Made by a program: the position numbers and the translations under genes. A stretch of 64,000 bases of DNA from Chamaecyparis obtusa (Eukaryota; Streptophyta; Pinopsida; Cupressales; Cupressaceae), in the NCBI GenBank assembly GCA_027943335.1, contig BSBK01001118.1:229501-293500 (forward strand), read 5' to 3'. Positions 23,843-37,095 of the stretch are shown here, in pieces; within the stretch, counting starts at the first letter, position 1, and every line of letters begins with the position of its first letter. The notes beneath the pieces were generated by a model. The model did no database searches, was not told the DNA's origin, and saw only the letters and a list, made by a program, of their open reading frames with translations.

Positions 23843-24480
23843 TGAGCCTCTAGGTACAAAAAGTTTTCCTCCCCTAAAAAAATACCTTCTTGAATAGTAA
23901 AGTCAACGTACTCACCATGGAAATTATTTTGGAAGTTTTTGCACACCTTGTAAACTCTAGAGAAGTCCTTGTCTTCTGGATACAATTCTCTAAAACTCTC
24001 TATGCCAATGCTTCTTAACAGGATTTCTTGGACTGTGACAAATCTTCTGCTCAATACATCTTCCACCTTATTTTTGAGTCCATTCTTATGCTTGATGGTA
24101 AAGGTGTAGGCTTGGATATAATCCACCCACTTCATATGCTTATGACTCAGTCTATCTTGTAAGTTAAGGAAGCTCAAAGCTTGATTGTCAGTGTAGAACA
24201 AAAATTATTTAGGGAGGAGATAATGCCTCCATTTTCTTAATGCTTGCACTAGTGCATATAACTCTAGCTAATAGGAAGAGTACCTTCTTATTGCATCACT
24301 TAGCTTTTCACTATGAAAGGCCATGGGTCTTCCTTCCTGACTTAGGACTACTCAAATTGTAGTGTGACTGGCATCACATTCAACAATGAATAGTTTCTCA
24401 AAACTAGGAAGTAACCAATATAGGTTTGGTATCTATCCTATATTGTCTAATAAATTTTCTATAAAATTGTGCTAGGCCAT
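23839..24480 (-). pseudogene. gypsy-2 RNase H
   Basis: The minus strand gives MFYTDNQALSFLNLQDRLSH, HMKWVDYIQAYTFTIKHKNG and KNKVEDVLSRR, the usual C-terminal half of gypsy RNase H (TDH.AL ... W...LQ.Y.F.I.H..G..N..AD.LSRR). The aspartate of the last motif is replaced by glutamate (VEDVL). The N-terminal half (24200-24480) is more decayed with stops. Confidence 0.83.
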
Positions 24481-25200
24481 GAAAATCCCTAACCTTTTTA
24501 GAAGACTTAGGTGTTGGCCATTTCAATATTTCCTGCACCTTGCTTGTGTCCATCTTCAAATTCCCTTCAGAGATTAAAAAATCCTAGGTACACAAACTCT
24601 TGCTTTAAGAACACACTCTTTTCTAAGTTGATTGTCAACTTCTCCTCATGTAACATTTGCATTACCATTTTCAGATGCTTGAGATGATCCTCCTTTGTTT
24701 TTTTTAACACCAAGATGTCATCTAGATACACAAAAACCCATTTCCCTATGAACTTTGTCAACACTTCATTCATTAGCCTCATAAAGGTGCTTGGGGCATT
24801 AGACAACCCAAAGGGAATAAAAAACCACTCATAGAGTCCTTATGTGGTCTTAAAAAATTTCTTCCACTCATCTCCCTCCTTGATCCATATTTGGTGGTAT
24901 CAAATTTTAAGCTCTGTCTTTGAAAAATACTTTGCCCCTCCTAGGCATTCCATTAAGTCTTCAATCATAGGGATAGGAAACCTATACCTTATCATAATCT
25001 TATTTATGGCCCTAGAGGCTATACATAATCTCCAAGTAACACCTTCCTTTGGGGCTAGGATAGTGGGAATGACACATGGTCTTGTGTTCTTCCTAATCAA
25101 ACCTTGCTCAAGTAACTCTTTGATTTGTTTAGCAATTTCAGCATTTTATTGTGGGGTCATCTTATAGGATTCTTTATTAGGGAATGAGGCTCTTGGGATA
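24480..25200 (-). pseudogene. gypsy-2 reverse transcriptase
   Basis: Minus-strand motifs: [67 protein letters not shown] and FVYLDDILV, in the order of a gypsy RT. The YLDD catalytic pair is present. The motif A aspartate (normally K-x-D-L) reads KTELK, a likely inactivating D-to-E change, followed by a stop. The two open pieces are 24900-25100 and 24567-24806. Confidence 0.88.
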
Positions 25201-25469
25201 AAGTTGGTTTGATGAATAATAGCTCTCTTAGGGGGTAGGGTAGTTGGTTGACCATCACTAACAATATCCTTATACTTGTGTAGTAATTCTTATACCTCTC
25301 AAGGTAGTTCTTCTTTCTTTTCTACCCTTTCATCCTTAGACTTCAATACTAAGGCAAAGCCCACTCCTTCTACTTCTTCTAATGTCTTCACAAAATCCTT
25401 TTTCTCTCACTAAGAGTATATTGGGACCCCCTTTCTTCACTTCTCCATCTTCCAAGATTGACTAAATCT

Positions 25470-25790
25470 TGAATGTTACCCAATCTTTCTTAAAGGTGTA
25501 AGATTTATTAACTCCATCATGCATAGCAATTCTGTCAAACTGCCAAGGTCTTCCCAAAAAAAATGGCAAGCATCCATGGGCAAGACATCACATAAAACCT
25601 TGTCCTTGTATCTCCATATAGAGAACTCTACCCATGCCTTCTCAATAACTAACACATGTTGATGTTTACTCAACCAAGTAACTTTTTAAGGGTTATTATG
25701 AGGGATTCTTTTCAATTTAAGGTTTTTTATTTCTTCCATGGAGATAATGTTATCAATAGAACCAGAATCTATGACAACTTTGCAAACTTT
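25470..25790 (-). pseudogene. gypsy-2 aspartic protease
   Basis: The minus strand reads KVVIDSGSIDNIISMEEIKN with an intact D-S-G (plus 25761-25769). It then gives KDKVLCDVLPMDACHF and the GSLTEL end. The shape matches protease of gypsy-1 at 31373-31640, so the two elements belong to related families. A TAA lies after RIPHNNP. Confidence 0.8.
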
Positions 25791-26915
25791 ACCTAGAATC
25801 TTGCTTTTGACTCTGAATGAGGATCTTCTCTGACTCCAATGCCACCTCTACTATTTTTCTACTAGAAGACTCTTCTTGCACATAATTTACTCTTTTCTCA
25901 CCTCTTTGGGATGATGAAACTCTTTTCTGGAAACCTATAGGTAGGGTTTCCATATTGGTGATAATTATAAAATTTCTTACAACATAAAAAAGATCATCTT
26001 CCCTAGCTATTGGATATTCCTTTTGAATTGTTATTAGAGCCTCTTCCCCTTTTATAGCCTCCTCTACTATTACCTGACTCTCCTTGGTTATCAGTGAGCT
26101 TTGACTCACCCTAGCTTCTTGATTCCATGTTCCTTCCTCCAAGGTCTCATCTCTGACTTCTTCCATCTCTCCCTCTACCTCTACCCCTAATACCTTAGTC
26201 ATGGTTCTTCTTAAGCTTCTCCTCCACCTTTAGGGATAATTGTTAACATTGGTTTACAGTACCTAGCCACTTTTAAATTTTCCTCTTCCATCACATGTGA
26301 CCTCAAACATAACTTGTGAAACTCCTTTGTATAGGCACTTACTTCAAGGTCTTTTTCTCTTAATTTTTGCCTCTTCTTGTGCAACTACACCTCATAGTCA
26401 TCCGGTAGATATGTATCACTTATCTTGGCCACCATACCTTTCCAACTGGTTATAGAATTCCTACCTTGATTCTTTCATCTTGGAAAAACTTCTATCAAGT
26501 GAGAGTTGTCCCTCTCAACCTTGTCTTGGCTACTCTAACCTTTTTAGTTTCTTTTACACTATCATGTTCAAAGTGTTTTCAAGTCTTATCCACTCCATGA
26601 CCACCTCTGTTTCCATTTTTCCACTAAATAGTGGCACACGTTCTAATTTTGTACCACTCATAGATTTTAAATCTTTAAGGAATGGTTATCTTGGAGTATA
26701 GGGTGAAGCTCTAGCATTACATCTTCTTCTGCCACTGACTTTCCTTTCTCTTCATTCTCTCTTACCAACTCACTTAGTGCAGCTGATCAGAGTTGCACTT
26801 CCCCTAACTTAGTTGCCATCTCTGCCAAGTGTTCTTTTAGGATTCTATTATCCTCTCTTTTTTCTTCCACATCTTTTTGTAACTCAGCATTAGTCACCAT
26901 TTTTCTTGAATCCAT
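25789..26915 (-). pseudogene. gypsy-2 gag
   Basis: Starts at an ATG at 26915 (minus): MDSRKMVTNAELQKDVEEK, a coiled-coil-like N-terminus, then capsid-like KLERVPLFSGKM and MEWIRLENTLNM. A very degraded zinc knuckle follows around 25960-25990 (another frame: CKKFYNYHQYGNPTYRF). Multiple stops and frameshifts. Assigned by position (PBS side of protease) and by the capsid words. Confidence 0.72.
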
Positions 26916-26961
26916 TGATTTTGGTGAATACAACATCCAAAATCCACAAGCCCAATCTTTA

Positions 26962-26974
26962 GGCTTTGATACCA
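26962..26974 (-). other. gypsy-2 primer binding site
   Basis: The minus strand reads TGGTATCAAAGCC, close to the initiator methionine tRNA complement. It lies 12 bases inside the proposed LTR end, more than the usual 0-5, so the LTR edge may be off by several bases. Confidence 0.72.
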
Positions 26975-26986
26975 ATCTAATAGGAT

Positions 26987-28561
26987 TGGTGGTTCTTCTC
27001 ACTTTAGAGTCAGATTGACTCTTTTTTATAGTATCTTTAATGTACCTCTTAGGGATTATTCAAACCCTTATCCTCAGGCCAAGTCACTAAGTTTTTAACC
27101 CCTCTAACTAACATCCACCCTATCGACAAGAATCTTCAATGCATTCTAAATTCCACAAGACAGTTTCTACCAATCTAAACCAAACTTATCACAATGAGTT
27201 TCAAGGTTGAATTTCAACCTTTTTAGGTCATTTACCAACTATCTTGAATATTTGAAACCATCCTTCAATCATCTCTTCATTGAGTTCCTACAATTTAGGA
27301 AAAAGGCCTAGTTGCCCCTTGTAGCCCTATCCAGACACAAAAACTAGATTATCTCACAAATTTTGTTAAGGACCTCCAAATATAATCTAGGATCTAGATA
27401 CCCTTTTTATAAACATTAAATATTTTCAAGGTGAGGAGACTCCAAGTCATCCGTACAACACCTTTCCACTATTAGTGATTCAGTCTTTAAAAGTAGGGCT
27501 AATTGATCCTTTTTCTGATTTTTCCTTCATTAGCTATTATAATTTGATCACCAAGTACCACCACTCCATGGAGGGTCATTTTACCTATTTTTTAACACTC
27601 TCCAACCTTTTAGTTTCTCCTACCAATCCAATCCTGCATTTTATAGCTCTCTATTACTATTTTTCACTAGTCGGGCTATGGCCAAGCTTGCCTAGGGCAA
27701 GAGCTCAAAAATCAGTCCCAACACTTCTACTCCTAAATAAAAAAGGAAACATATGTACAATGACTCCTCTATCAATCTATCTAGGCCCATTTTTCATTCC
27801 TTAGATCTAAGAACCTTAAGGAGCCATTTTCTATGTACACTTTAGAATTGGACCAAAGAAACTTAACTTCAAATAAATTTAAGTTTGCAGTACAAAATGA
27901 ATTCTAACTCCTAATCTCACACCATAAATAATTAAGAAAAAATCATAATAAGATAATTACAAAGGAAATAAAGACTTCTAATTCATTTATTATTCTATGC
28001 AATTCAAAATGCTCGGAAACCTGTCATAGTATTTCTCTGCAACCTTCCAAAGAGTGAAATTTTGATCAGAATTGCATCCAAACTCAAGATATTTCCATGG
28101 AAGTCCTTAAAGAGTATTTCTCCAACTAAAAAAAAACCATTGAAATAGATCATTAACCACTTCTTGGACAAAACCAACTTTTGGACAAAGTTGTCGAGCA
28201 ACTTTTCAAAAGTTGCGAAGTTGCAATTGTTGCTTTGAGCAAATTTTCACATCTCTTGGCAATTTTGATTTTTCTTGTTTTGTCCACAATGGTTATATCA
28301 TCTAATCCCTAATTTCACTTTCTAGGACTCAAAAAAATTCCAAAATAACCTTCTAAGCATCTTGAGTGTTCTTTCCACATTTTGACTCCCATTGCCTCTA
28401 GGACATTACAAAGAAGTGAATGAAAAAAAGCTTTCAAAAACTAACTTAAAAAACCCTAAACCACTTCAACATCTTCCTAATCCTTTCTCAAATAGATAAG
28501 AAAATAGGAGAGAACATAATAAAAAAAATGAGGAATTTTCACCCTAGGTGCTCCTACACCA
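26987..28561 (-). repeat. gypsy-2 5' LTR
   Basis: About 1,575 bp. Its plus-strand ends are TGGTGGTTC and CTACACCA, giving inverted termini TGGTG/CACCA. It is colinear with the two pieces of the 3' LTR (3586-3823, then 21493-22559). Confidence 0.88.
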
Positions 28562-29400
28562 GGAACCCACTCATAATGTTCCCTCCTTTCATTGCTTGCT
28601 TGAATACACAACTTGCAAGATCCACTAACTCTTCTTAGCCAATTTCAATGTGGGGGTTATTTGACATCCATTTAGTTCTTTGTTATTTGAAGCAATTTTT
28701 GAAAGGAGAGAAAATACTAACATCCAATGGTTTTTGTCTATGGCTTTTATGAGCAAGCAATGTTAGCAAGTCAATTCCTAAGTGCTTGGCTTCTTCTATC
28801 ATCTTGAATGCCACATGGATGCCATGACCATAAAAAAAAGAAGCTCCCTATTAGTGTGTGAAACCCCTCTACTAGGAATGGATGCTGCAAAAAGTTATAA
28901 CCAGTTAAGAAATAATTCATTTGTCATCCATGCATGATCTTTACATGTCATGCATACACCAGCCTCATAGTTTTTAATGTAATTTCTAATGTACATTTTT
29001 TTGTTTAAATAGGTAAAACCCAAGAATAATCATTCCATATGCACTAAAAAAAGCCAAAACCATGATCCAATCTCTACCTTTTGACATCAAGTGGGGTACA
29101 CATCTCTGCCGCAAGCTAGCAATCACTCTCATTCCACAGTTCCTATCAGCTTGAACACCGGTCTAATCACAATTCCAAGTTCTACTAGATCCATAGTGGT
29201 TAAAATTGTAGATTTTATCCAAGTTTTCATATAATGATGACATAATAGAAGGTCATACCATAAATTCTTAGTCATTATCCACTCCTTCAGCTATTCTCAT
29301 ATCCAAATCAGGGTTCCTATCACAAAAACTAGCCCACTATGATTTCCCTAGCATACCATTGTTGAATGGGTGTGGCCTATTCCCACAAATTTGGTCAATA
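28562..29400 (-). pseudogene. pogo/Tigger-like (DDE_1) transposase remnant
   Basis: The minus strand reads, with stops and shifts, QICGNRPHPFNNGMLGKS, ASFCDRNPDLDMRIAEGVDN, IYNFNHYGSSRTWNCD*TGV, CMHDM and HAW-type pieces, HGIHVAFKMIEEAKHLGIDL, LTLLAHKSHRQKPLDVSIFS and FKQAMKGGNIMSGF. This is the layout of CENP-B-like/jerky/pogo transposases of the Tc1/mariner superfamily. The first catalytic D survives in WNCD. The second, normally in DGH, is Y (FYGHG). Both ends are cut: gypsy-2 adjoins on the left and the truncated gypsy-1 LTR on the right, so no terminal inverted repeats can be seen. Confidence 0.82.
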
Positions 29401-30044
29401 GTTTCATTGCAATATCATGTCTAGTTTTGAAGATATTAAAAAAAATTGGTATTGGCAGCAAGGTACAAAAAAATTGAACTCAATTTTGAAGGCTTTGGAG
29501 GCTCCAAACGGGGTCAAAACTTCAGCTAACTAGAGGTTGAGTGAGATAGTGTTTTAGAGAACTTCACACCCTTTCTGAAATGGGGTCATAATAGTCAATT
29601 GGGTCAATGAGTGATGACTTATGGTCTCCAAAAGTTGGGCCACTTGAAATGGAAGAAAACAAATTTCCTTCAAAATTTGTTTATGAGTTCCAAAAGTTGT
29701 TTGAGCCAACTCTAATGTAATAAAAATGAAAGTAAATAGTTCTAGGGTTGGTCAACCTTAATGGCTAAAATTTTGGAACCTTCCCGGGTGGTGGAAAATT
29801 TCCTATATAAGGAAGGCATGTAGTGTTGTCTAGGGCAGTTCAAGGTAGTTCTGGGTGGTGATTGGAAGTTGTCTTATATAATATTTTAAGGAAAATTTCC
29901 ATGTGGATTTCTATATTGTCATTCTAAAATTTGTAATTCTACACTTGTGGAGATAATAAGAAGCACATTTATGTTCTTTCAAATTGTTGATGTGTCTCTA
30001 TCTTTGTTATGTGTTTGTGGTATTAAGGGGACCACCCTTCATCA
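29401..30044 (+). repeat. gypsy-1 5' LTR, 5' end lost
   Basis: Matches the right two thirds of the 3' LTR from GTTTCATTGC onward and ends CCTTCATCA. It has a TATATAA box at 29804-29810. PBS-like TGGTATGAAAGTGG starts at 30047. The U3 start, including the TA microsatellite, is missing, and pogo sequence abuts. Confidence 0.9.
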
Positions 30045-30131
30045 AGTGGTATGAAAGTGGGAGTTCCTAAGTCTGAAGATAGATCGTCGACTATAAGGTA
30101 GTTTTCACTAGGACCATCATTTAGGGTTTCA

Positions 30132-31190
30132 ATGATAAACACTAAGATGCCTCCACAAAGGGAACATGGTGAAAGAGTCAGAGCTGTGTCACCTGAGGTT
30201 AGAGTGCTTCAGAGACAAGTGTGAGAATTGCATGAAGAGATTCACAGAGAAATGAATCTTTCCATAAGAGAGGAAAGTGAGGATGAAGCTGAAGAAGAAG
30301 AAGGAAATTTTGAATAAGGAAGGAAAAGGAAAAATTCTGAACCAAGAGGAAGAAATTTTTTTTGATCCATTCCAAGATTGTGAAATGACCTAAGATTGAG
30401 GTTCCTACATTTTTCAGGAAATCTCAACCCAGAGGAGTTGATCGACTGGATCAATGAATTAAAAGAATATTTTGATAATGAAGATATTGACGATCCTGAT
30501 AGGGTCAAGTATGCAAAGGCCAGACTGAAGGGTCATACGAAAATCTAGTGGCAAGAGATTCAATTGGAGTGAAATAGAAGAGGATAGGATAAAATCACAA
30601 TATGGGATCAAATGGTAGATAAATTGAAGGAAATTTCATTCTTGTTGATTATGATCTTGATCTATTGAAGAAAATGCAAGATTTGAAACAAGCAAAGAGA
30701 TTTGTCCAAGAGTATACGGAAGAGTTCTATCGAATCTTCATCAGAACAGGCCATGCAAAAGCTAATAAGGAGAAATTTGCATGTTACCTTAATGGCTTGA
30801 GACCAGGTATTTAGGAGGAGTCAAATTTGGTCTGAAAATGAATAGTATTGAATAGGTAGACCAGTTTTCCCTAAAAGTAGAGGAAAAGTTGAACAAGAAG
30901 TTTGAGAGCGGGGAAAATGGAAGCGGTCATGGTGGAAGATCTAGTGGATGGTCTTATGGAGCCCAAAATGAAGATCAAAAAAAGAAGGATGAGCCCAGTA
31001 GCAGTCAAAATCAAAGAGGAAATAATTTCAATCACTTCCATGATCATCATAATAGAGATCGTAGAGGAAGAGGAAGAGGATAATGATCAAGAGGAGGAGG
31101 CTTCTGTGGAACATTTTTTCATTGTGGAGAAGAAGGTCATGGGGCATATGAATGTCCACAATACCAAGGAAGGATAGATAGGAGAACTAA
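30132..31190 (+). pseudogene. gypsy-1 gag
   Basis: From ATG 30132: MINTKMPPQREHGERVRA, then after a stop an acidic stretch. The capsid region reads FSGNLNPEELIDWINELKEY, DDPDRVKYAKARLKGH, KKMQDLKQAKRFVQEYTEEF and FACYLNGLRPGI, typical Retrotrans_gag words. A basic Gly/Ser/Arg stretch (30889-31080) precedes a zinc knuckle FFHCGEEGHGAYECPQ. The first of its four ligands is Phe instead of Cys. At least five stops are spread over the gene. Confidence 0.88.
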
Positions 31191-31199
31191 AGGCTAGGC

Positions 31200-31900
31200 T
31201 AGAGTTGCACATGTGGATGAAGATGCCAAATCATCACATTCTGAAGATGTTGAAAGAGGAGAAGTCCTGGTTAAAAGAAGAGTCATGCTGAGTGGTGAGA
31301 ATGAACCTGAGAAAAGGAGGAGCTTTTTTCACACTAGGTCCAAGTGTTAGGATAAATGTTGCATTATGATTATTAATAGTGGAAGCACTAAAAATTTGGT
31401 GTCAGAAGAGATGGTCACAAAGTTAAAGCTCAAGAGGAATAAATACCCACATCCATACTAGATCGCTTGGGTGTAGGGTGACCACAAGGTCATGGTCAAT
31501 GAATAGTGCCTAGTGAAGTTCAAGATTGGCAGATACCATGATGAGGTACTATGTGATAGCATACCTATGGATGCATGTCATATTTTGATGGGTAGGTCAT
31601 CTAATTTTTATAGGTGTGTTGTACATGATGGTCATGTGGATACCTCTCCCCTGACAAAGGATGGAGTGCGACAAAAGCTAAATCCATTGAAGGACATAGA
31701 AGAAAAGGTAAGTATTAATGCAAGAATAAGTTTTTTTGATGGAAGAAAGTTCCTACAGGTTATGAGGCATGAGCATATGTGTTTTTCTTTAATTCCAAAA
31801 GGTGGTAAAGAGGAAGTAGAAGATGTACCTATAGAAGTTACAAATTTGTTGAATGAGTTTCAGGATATTGTATCTGATAATGTGCTTGATGGATTACCAC
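31200..31900 (+). pseudogene. gypsy-1 aspartic protease
   Basis: Reads CCIMIINSGSTKNLVSEEMV, then FKIGRYHDEVLCDSIPMDAC and ILMGRSSNFYRCVVHDG. The catalytic triad, normally D-S-G, is N-S-G (AAT at 31375-31377), which should abolish activity. From 31513 a 166-codon open stretch carries the end of protease and the linker to RT (EFQDIVSDNVLDGLPPVR). Confidence 0.87.
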
Positions 31901-33180
31901 CTGTAAGGAAGGTCATTTGTCAGATGGACGTGATTCTAGGATCCAATTTTCCAAATAAGGTAGCACATAGAATGACACCAGTAGAAAGTGAAGAGTTGAA
32001 CAAACAAGTATAGGATTTGTTATAGAAGGGGTTTATTTGAGAGAGTCTGAGTCCATGTGTTGTACTAGTAGTATTAGCACCAAAGAAGAATGGAGGATGT
32101 GTATGGATTCCAGGGCTATCAACAAGATCACAATCAAGTACTTGTTTCAGTTGCCACAGATGGATTATATTATGGACTATTTGAGTGGAGTTGTGTATTT
32201 CTCAAAGATAGATCTAAAAAGTGGATATCATCATATTTGAATCAAAGAAGGAGATGAATGGAAGACTTATTTCAAGATAAAGGAAGGGTTGTATGAGTGG
32301 TTAGTCATGCCTTTTGGGCTAACCAATGCACTGAGCACTTTCATGTGGCTCATGAATGAGGTTCTGAAAGAATTTCTAGGTAAGTTTTTCATTGTTTACC
32401 TAGATGATTTTGTTATCTTTAGTAAGACATTGGATGAGCATATAATGCATATTTGTAGGGTGTTTGGGAAGATAAGGGAAGATAAATTGTTGATTAATTT
32501 GAAGAAGTGCAGTTTTGTGAAGGAGTTAGTGTATATGGGGTTTGTAGTTTCAACAAAATGTATAAAAATGGATCTAGAGAAAGTGAAGGCTATTCTTGAA
32601 TGTCCTACTCCAAGGAGTGCTATTGAAGTAAGATCTTTTCATGGTTTGGCTAGCTTCTACAGAAAATTTATCAACAGTTTTAGTAGTATTTGTGGACCCT
32701 TGAATGAAACAATGAGAGGAGATAGGGAAGAGTTTAAGTGGACTACTAGGGAAGATAAGAGTTTTAAACTATTGAAACAAAAAGTTATAGAACAACCTAT
32801 TCTAGCACTTCCATAATTTAATAAAGTGTTTCAATTAGACTGTGATGCTAGTGGTACTGAAATAGGATTTGTTTTGAGCCAAGATGGTAAACTTGTTTCT
32901 TATTTCAGTGAGAAGTTAAATGATGCAAAGAGGAAATATTATGTTTATGATTAGGAATTTCATTCTATATTTCATACATTGAAAAATTTAAGCCATTATA
33001 TTATTCCTAAGGAGTTTGTTTTGTATACTGATCATTAAGCCTTATAATGTTTGAATAGTCAAGGAAAGTTAAACCAAAGGCATTTGAAATGGGTTGATTT
33101 TTTACAGAGTTACACATTTGTTTTGAAACACAAGATTGGAAAGTCTAACATGGTTGTAGATGCTCTTAGAAGAAGGAAAA
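31900..33180 (+). pseudogene. gypsy-1 reverse transcriptase and RNase H
   Basis: RT motifs in order: EEWRMCMDSRAINKITIKY, YFSKIDLKSGYHHI with the motif A aspartate intact, GLYEWLVMPFGLTNALSTFM and VYLDDFVIFSKT (YLDD at 32397-32408), then KCSFVKELVYMGFVVS and RSFHGLASFYRKFINSFS. RNase H follows: FQLDCDASGTEIGFVLSQDG, YFSEKLNDAKRKYY, YTDH*AL and HKIGKSNMVVDALRRR. The 175-codon open piece at 32289-32816 holds most of the RT palm and thumb. Interruptions include a TAG near 32010, a TGA near 32238, and stops at 32814 and 32954. Confidence 0.92.
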
Positions 33181-33189
33181 TTTTTCTGA

Positions 33190-34640
33190 CAATGATGCAG
33201 ATTGAGGTTGTTGGGTTCAAAGAACTCAAGAGTTTGTATCTAGAGGATCTTGATTTTTGTGAAGCTTGGAAAGCTTGTACAGAACTTGTTACTCTAGACA
33301 GAATGAAGTGGTTGGATTTCATCACCCAGGATGGTATGCTATTCAAAGGGATTCAATTGTACATTCCATGAAGTTCTATGAGGGAGAATCTCATCAAGGA
33401 GAAGCATAGTGGAGGATTGGATGGACATTTTGGTCAAGCTAAAACCCTTTCTCTAGTTAGTGATAATTATCATTGGCCACAGTTGCAACAAGATATCAAG
33501 AAGTTTGTACAAAGTTGCAAAGTATGTCAAATGGAAAAAGGAGCAAAGTAGAATACAGGGTTGTATAATCCATTACTTGTACTAAACAAGCCTTGGGAGG
33601 ATATGAGTATGGACTTTTTTCTTGGTTTACCAAGGAATCAGCAGGGACATGATTCAATTTTTGTGGTGGTTGATAGGTTTTCAAAGATGGCACATTTCAT
33701 TCCTTGCAAGAAGACTAATGATTTTATTCACTTAGCAGAATTTTTTTTCAAAGAAGTGGTGAGACTACATGGTTTACCAAAGAGTATAGTTTTAGATCGA
33801 GACACTAAGTTTGTTGGATATTTTTGGCACACATTGTGGAAGAAGTTAAAGATAGATTTGAAGTTTGGATCATCACATCATCCATAGATTGATGGACAGA
33901 AAGAGGTGGTGAATATGAGTTTGGGGAAATTTCTAATATGTTTGGTTAGAGATAAACCAACAGGATGGGATTCTGTTTTACTACAGGTAGAATTTGCATA
34001 CAATAATTCTATCAACAAGAGCACTGGTAAATCACTAATCCAGATTGTATATGGAAGTAGTCCAAGAAATTCTTTTGAGTTGAGGAAGATATACAAAGGA
34101 TAAATCAGTAGTGTTGAAGCTGAGGATTTTGCGGAACATTTGAAGAACATCCATGAGGAGGTGAGGAAGCACATTACCAAGATGAATACGTAGTATAAGG
34201 TTAAGGTAGATGAGAAAAGGAGGCATAAGGAATTTTAGGTTGTGGATGAAGTCATGCTTCATTTGCAGAATGGTCGATTTCTAGTAGGTACATATAACAA
34301 GTTGAAAATGAAGAAGTTTGGGTTGTGTAAGATACTGAAGAAGCATGATTCAAGAAATGCATATGAAGTAGAATTACCTACTGAGATGAATATTTCACCA
34401 GTATTTAACATTTCAAATCTGAAAGAGTATTGGGAAGAGGGTGTTGAAGATGGGGTCATAGAAGAACAGTGGAGTATTCTAGAAAATACTTCAGCTACCA
34501 AGGAGATTGAGGATATACTAGATAGTCATGTTGGTAGAAGCACAAGAAAAATGACATATGAAGAAAATTTGTTCAAATGGAAAGGATGACATGTAGAAGA
34601 TTCATCATGGCTAACAAGGGAGGAGATTAACTGTCCTTCC
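33190..34640 (+). pseudogene. gypsy-1 integrase with chromodomain
   Basis: Zinc region GLDGHFGQAKTLSLV to CKVCQMEKGAK. The core has [25 protein letters not shown] and DGQKEVVNMSLG, so D, D and E are retained, and then QVEFAYNNSINKST. The tail reads MNISPVFNISNLKEYW, and a chromodomain-like end spans 34500-34620 (ILDSHVGRSTRKMTYEEN, FKWKG, EDSSWLTREE). The core piece 33561-33887 is open; a TAG at about 33886 and stops near 34103 and 34237 break the rest. Copy A at 1-711 is the duplicate of the last third. Confidence 0.93.
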
Positions 34641-34691
34641 TCTGGACACCTAAGACATGACAGGGTCTCTTCTCAAATTACCCCAAGTGTC

Positions 34692-35615
<924 letters not shown>

Positions 35616-36923
35616 AATAATCCTTTAATAGAAAACTGAAACCCTTGATGAAAAATTGCAAAATAATAAACATTTAAAGGAAATGGAAGACATTGAGATA
35701 ATCATTGTTTAATTCCATGACTGTACATAACAAGAAATGAAGCATTCTTGATGGGCACAACATTTCCTAGAGGTTGCAGTGCAGATCCCAAATGGTTGCA
35801 AAACTAAGTTGATGAAAAATGGTGGGAGAAGAAGGTAAACATTCCATTTTAGGGTTTGAGAATTGTGTATATCTATACATACTTATGTATATGTATACAT
35901 ATATATGTATATTTATACATAATTATGTGTATATGTATGCATATTTATGTATATGTGTACATAATTATGTGTATATGTATACATATTAGTAGTAAGAAAA
36001 TGTAATTTCAATATTAAAAATTACAATGTACCTAACTACAAGTGTTTATGCATATGGGCTTGTTTACATGTTTCAATTTTGCATTTGGAAAGGGTGGACA
36101 ATGAATCCCTCATGTATATATGCAGTATACATGGGTACAATTAAAGTTATGTGTGTATCTATCTAGTAGAGATGGCTACATGTGTATGCATATGTATATA
36201 TGCAGTATACATGGCTACATTCTCATTGTTATGTAGTTATGTATAGAATACACATATACATACATATGTATGTATACACTTATATACATTTTCAAGAAAT
36301 GGAACGTATTTGAACAAATGATAACAAAAGATACCAAAATGTAGGAATGCGGAAGCAAAATTCATCATTTTATTGCAACCCTTTATGCATACGGATAACA
36401 TTTAACAACAAAATAAAAAAATGACACAAGAAACAAAGATGTGTGAGATAAAATAGCACACATGGCTAGAACCATTTAATGTGACCCTTAACAAAAAATC
36501 ATGTATACACACACATAATTGTGGATACAAATGTACATAATTATGTATACATATACATAATAAGCTATATATATACATATTTATGTATGCATACATTATG
36601 TTTTTATCCCTAGAAGAAGAATTTGTCATTTTATTGTAACCCTTTATGCATACGAATAATCACTTAAGAGTAAAATGAAACCCTTTATGTATACATATTT
36701 ATGTATATGTATACATATTATTAGTAAAGTTTTTAATGAAATGGAAAGCATTTGAAAAAAGGATGATAGAAGAAACCAAGATGCATGAGATAAAACAGAA
36801 ATAGATGATGGAGGATGTAACTATGATATGATTAAAAAAAATTATTGATGATGTAACTCTGATTTTTCATGGTAATAAAATGAATGAGGCTGCAGTTTAT
36901 GTATTTGGAACCTACGATTACAT
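35616..36923. other. Flank of gypsy-1 copy B, left of the CACTA element; no gene
   Basis: Colinear with 1637-3037, including the GTATACAT-rich runs, with small indels (for example about 70 bases at 1995-2065 of copy A are absent here). 36921-36923 is CAT, the left target-site duplication. Confidence 0.9.
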
Positions 36924-37095
36924 CACTAGTACATTTTACCCTAAATTTCGACCAAAAATTTTGACCATCAAATAAAAATGTTTAGTTGGTCGCATTAAAG
37001 AAGGAAAAATTTTGTTTTTTTTAAAATACATGCCCGTGTTGGTCTCAATTTTGACCAACATGATATTGGTCAAAATTGAGACCAATACGGGCATA
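36924..37095. repeat. CACTA left terminal region with subterminal hairpin
   Basis: Terminal CACTAGTA, then AAATTTCGACC, AAATTTTGACC and TTGGTCGC. An imperfect palindrome at 37031-37093 has arms TGCCCGT..TGGTCTCAATTTTGACCAA and its complement around CATGATA. Confidence 0.93.

Larger units (their letters stand above)
3586..28561 (-). mobile_element. gypsy-2: Ty3/gypsy chromodomain-type retrotransposon, split by a nested Tat-like element
   Basis: Minus-strand element. Read in transcription order: 5' LTR 26987-28561, PBS-like site 26962-26974, gag, protease, RT, RNase H, integrase with chromodomain end, PPT at about 22560-22575, then the 3' LTR. The 3' LTR is in two pieces, 21493-22559 and 3586-3823, separated by the Tat-like element at 3824-21492 with TSD TCCAG. 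Without that insert it measures about 7.3 kb, a normal length for such an element. The outermost 245 bases of the 3' LTR (equivalent to 26987-27231) and its outer flank are missing at the 3585/3586 junction, so no TSD can be shown. Confidence 0.88.
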
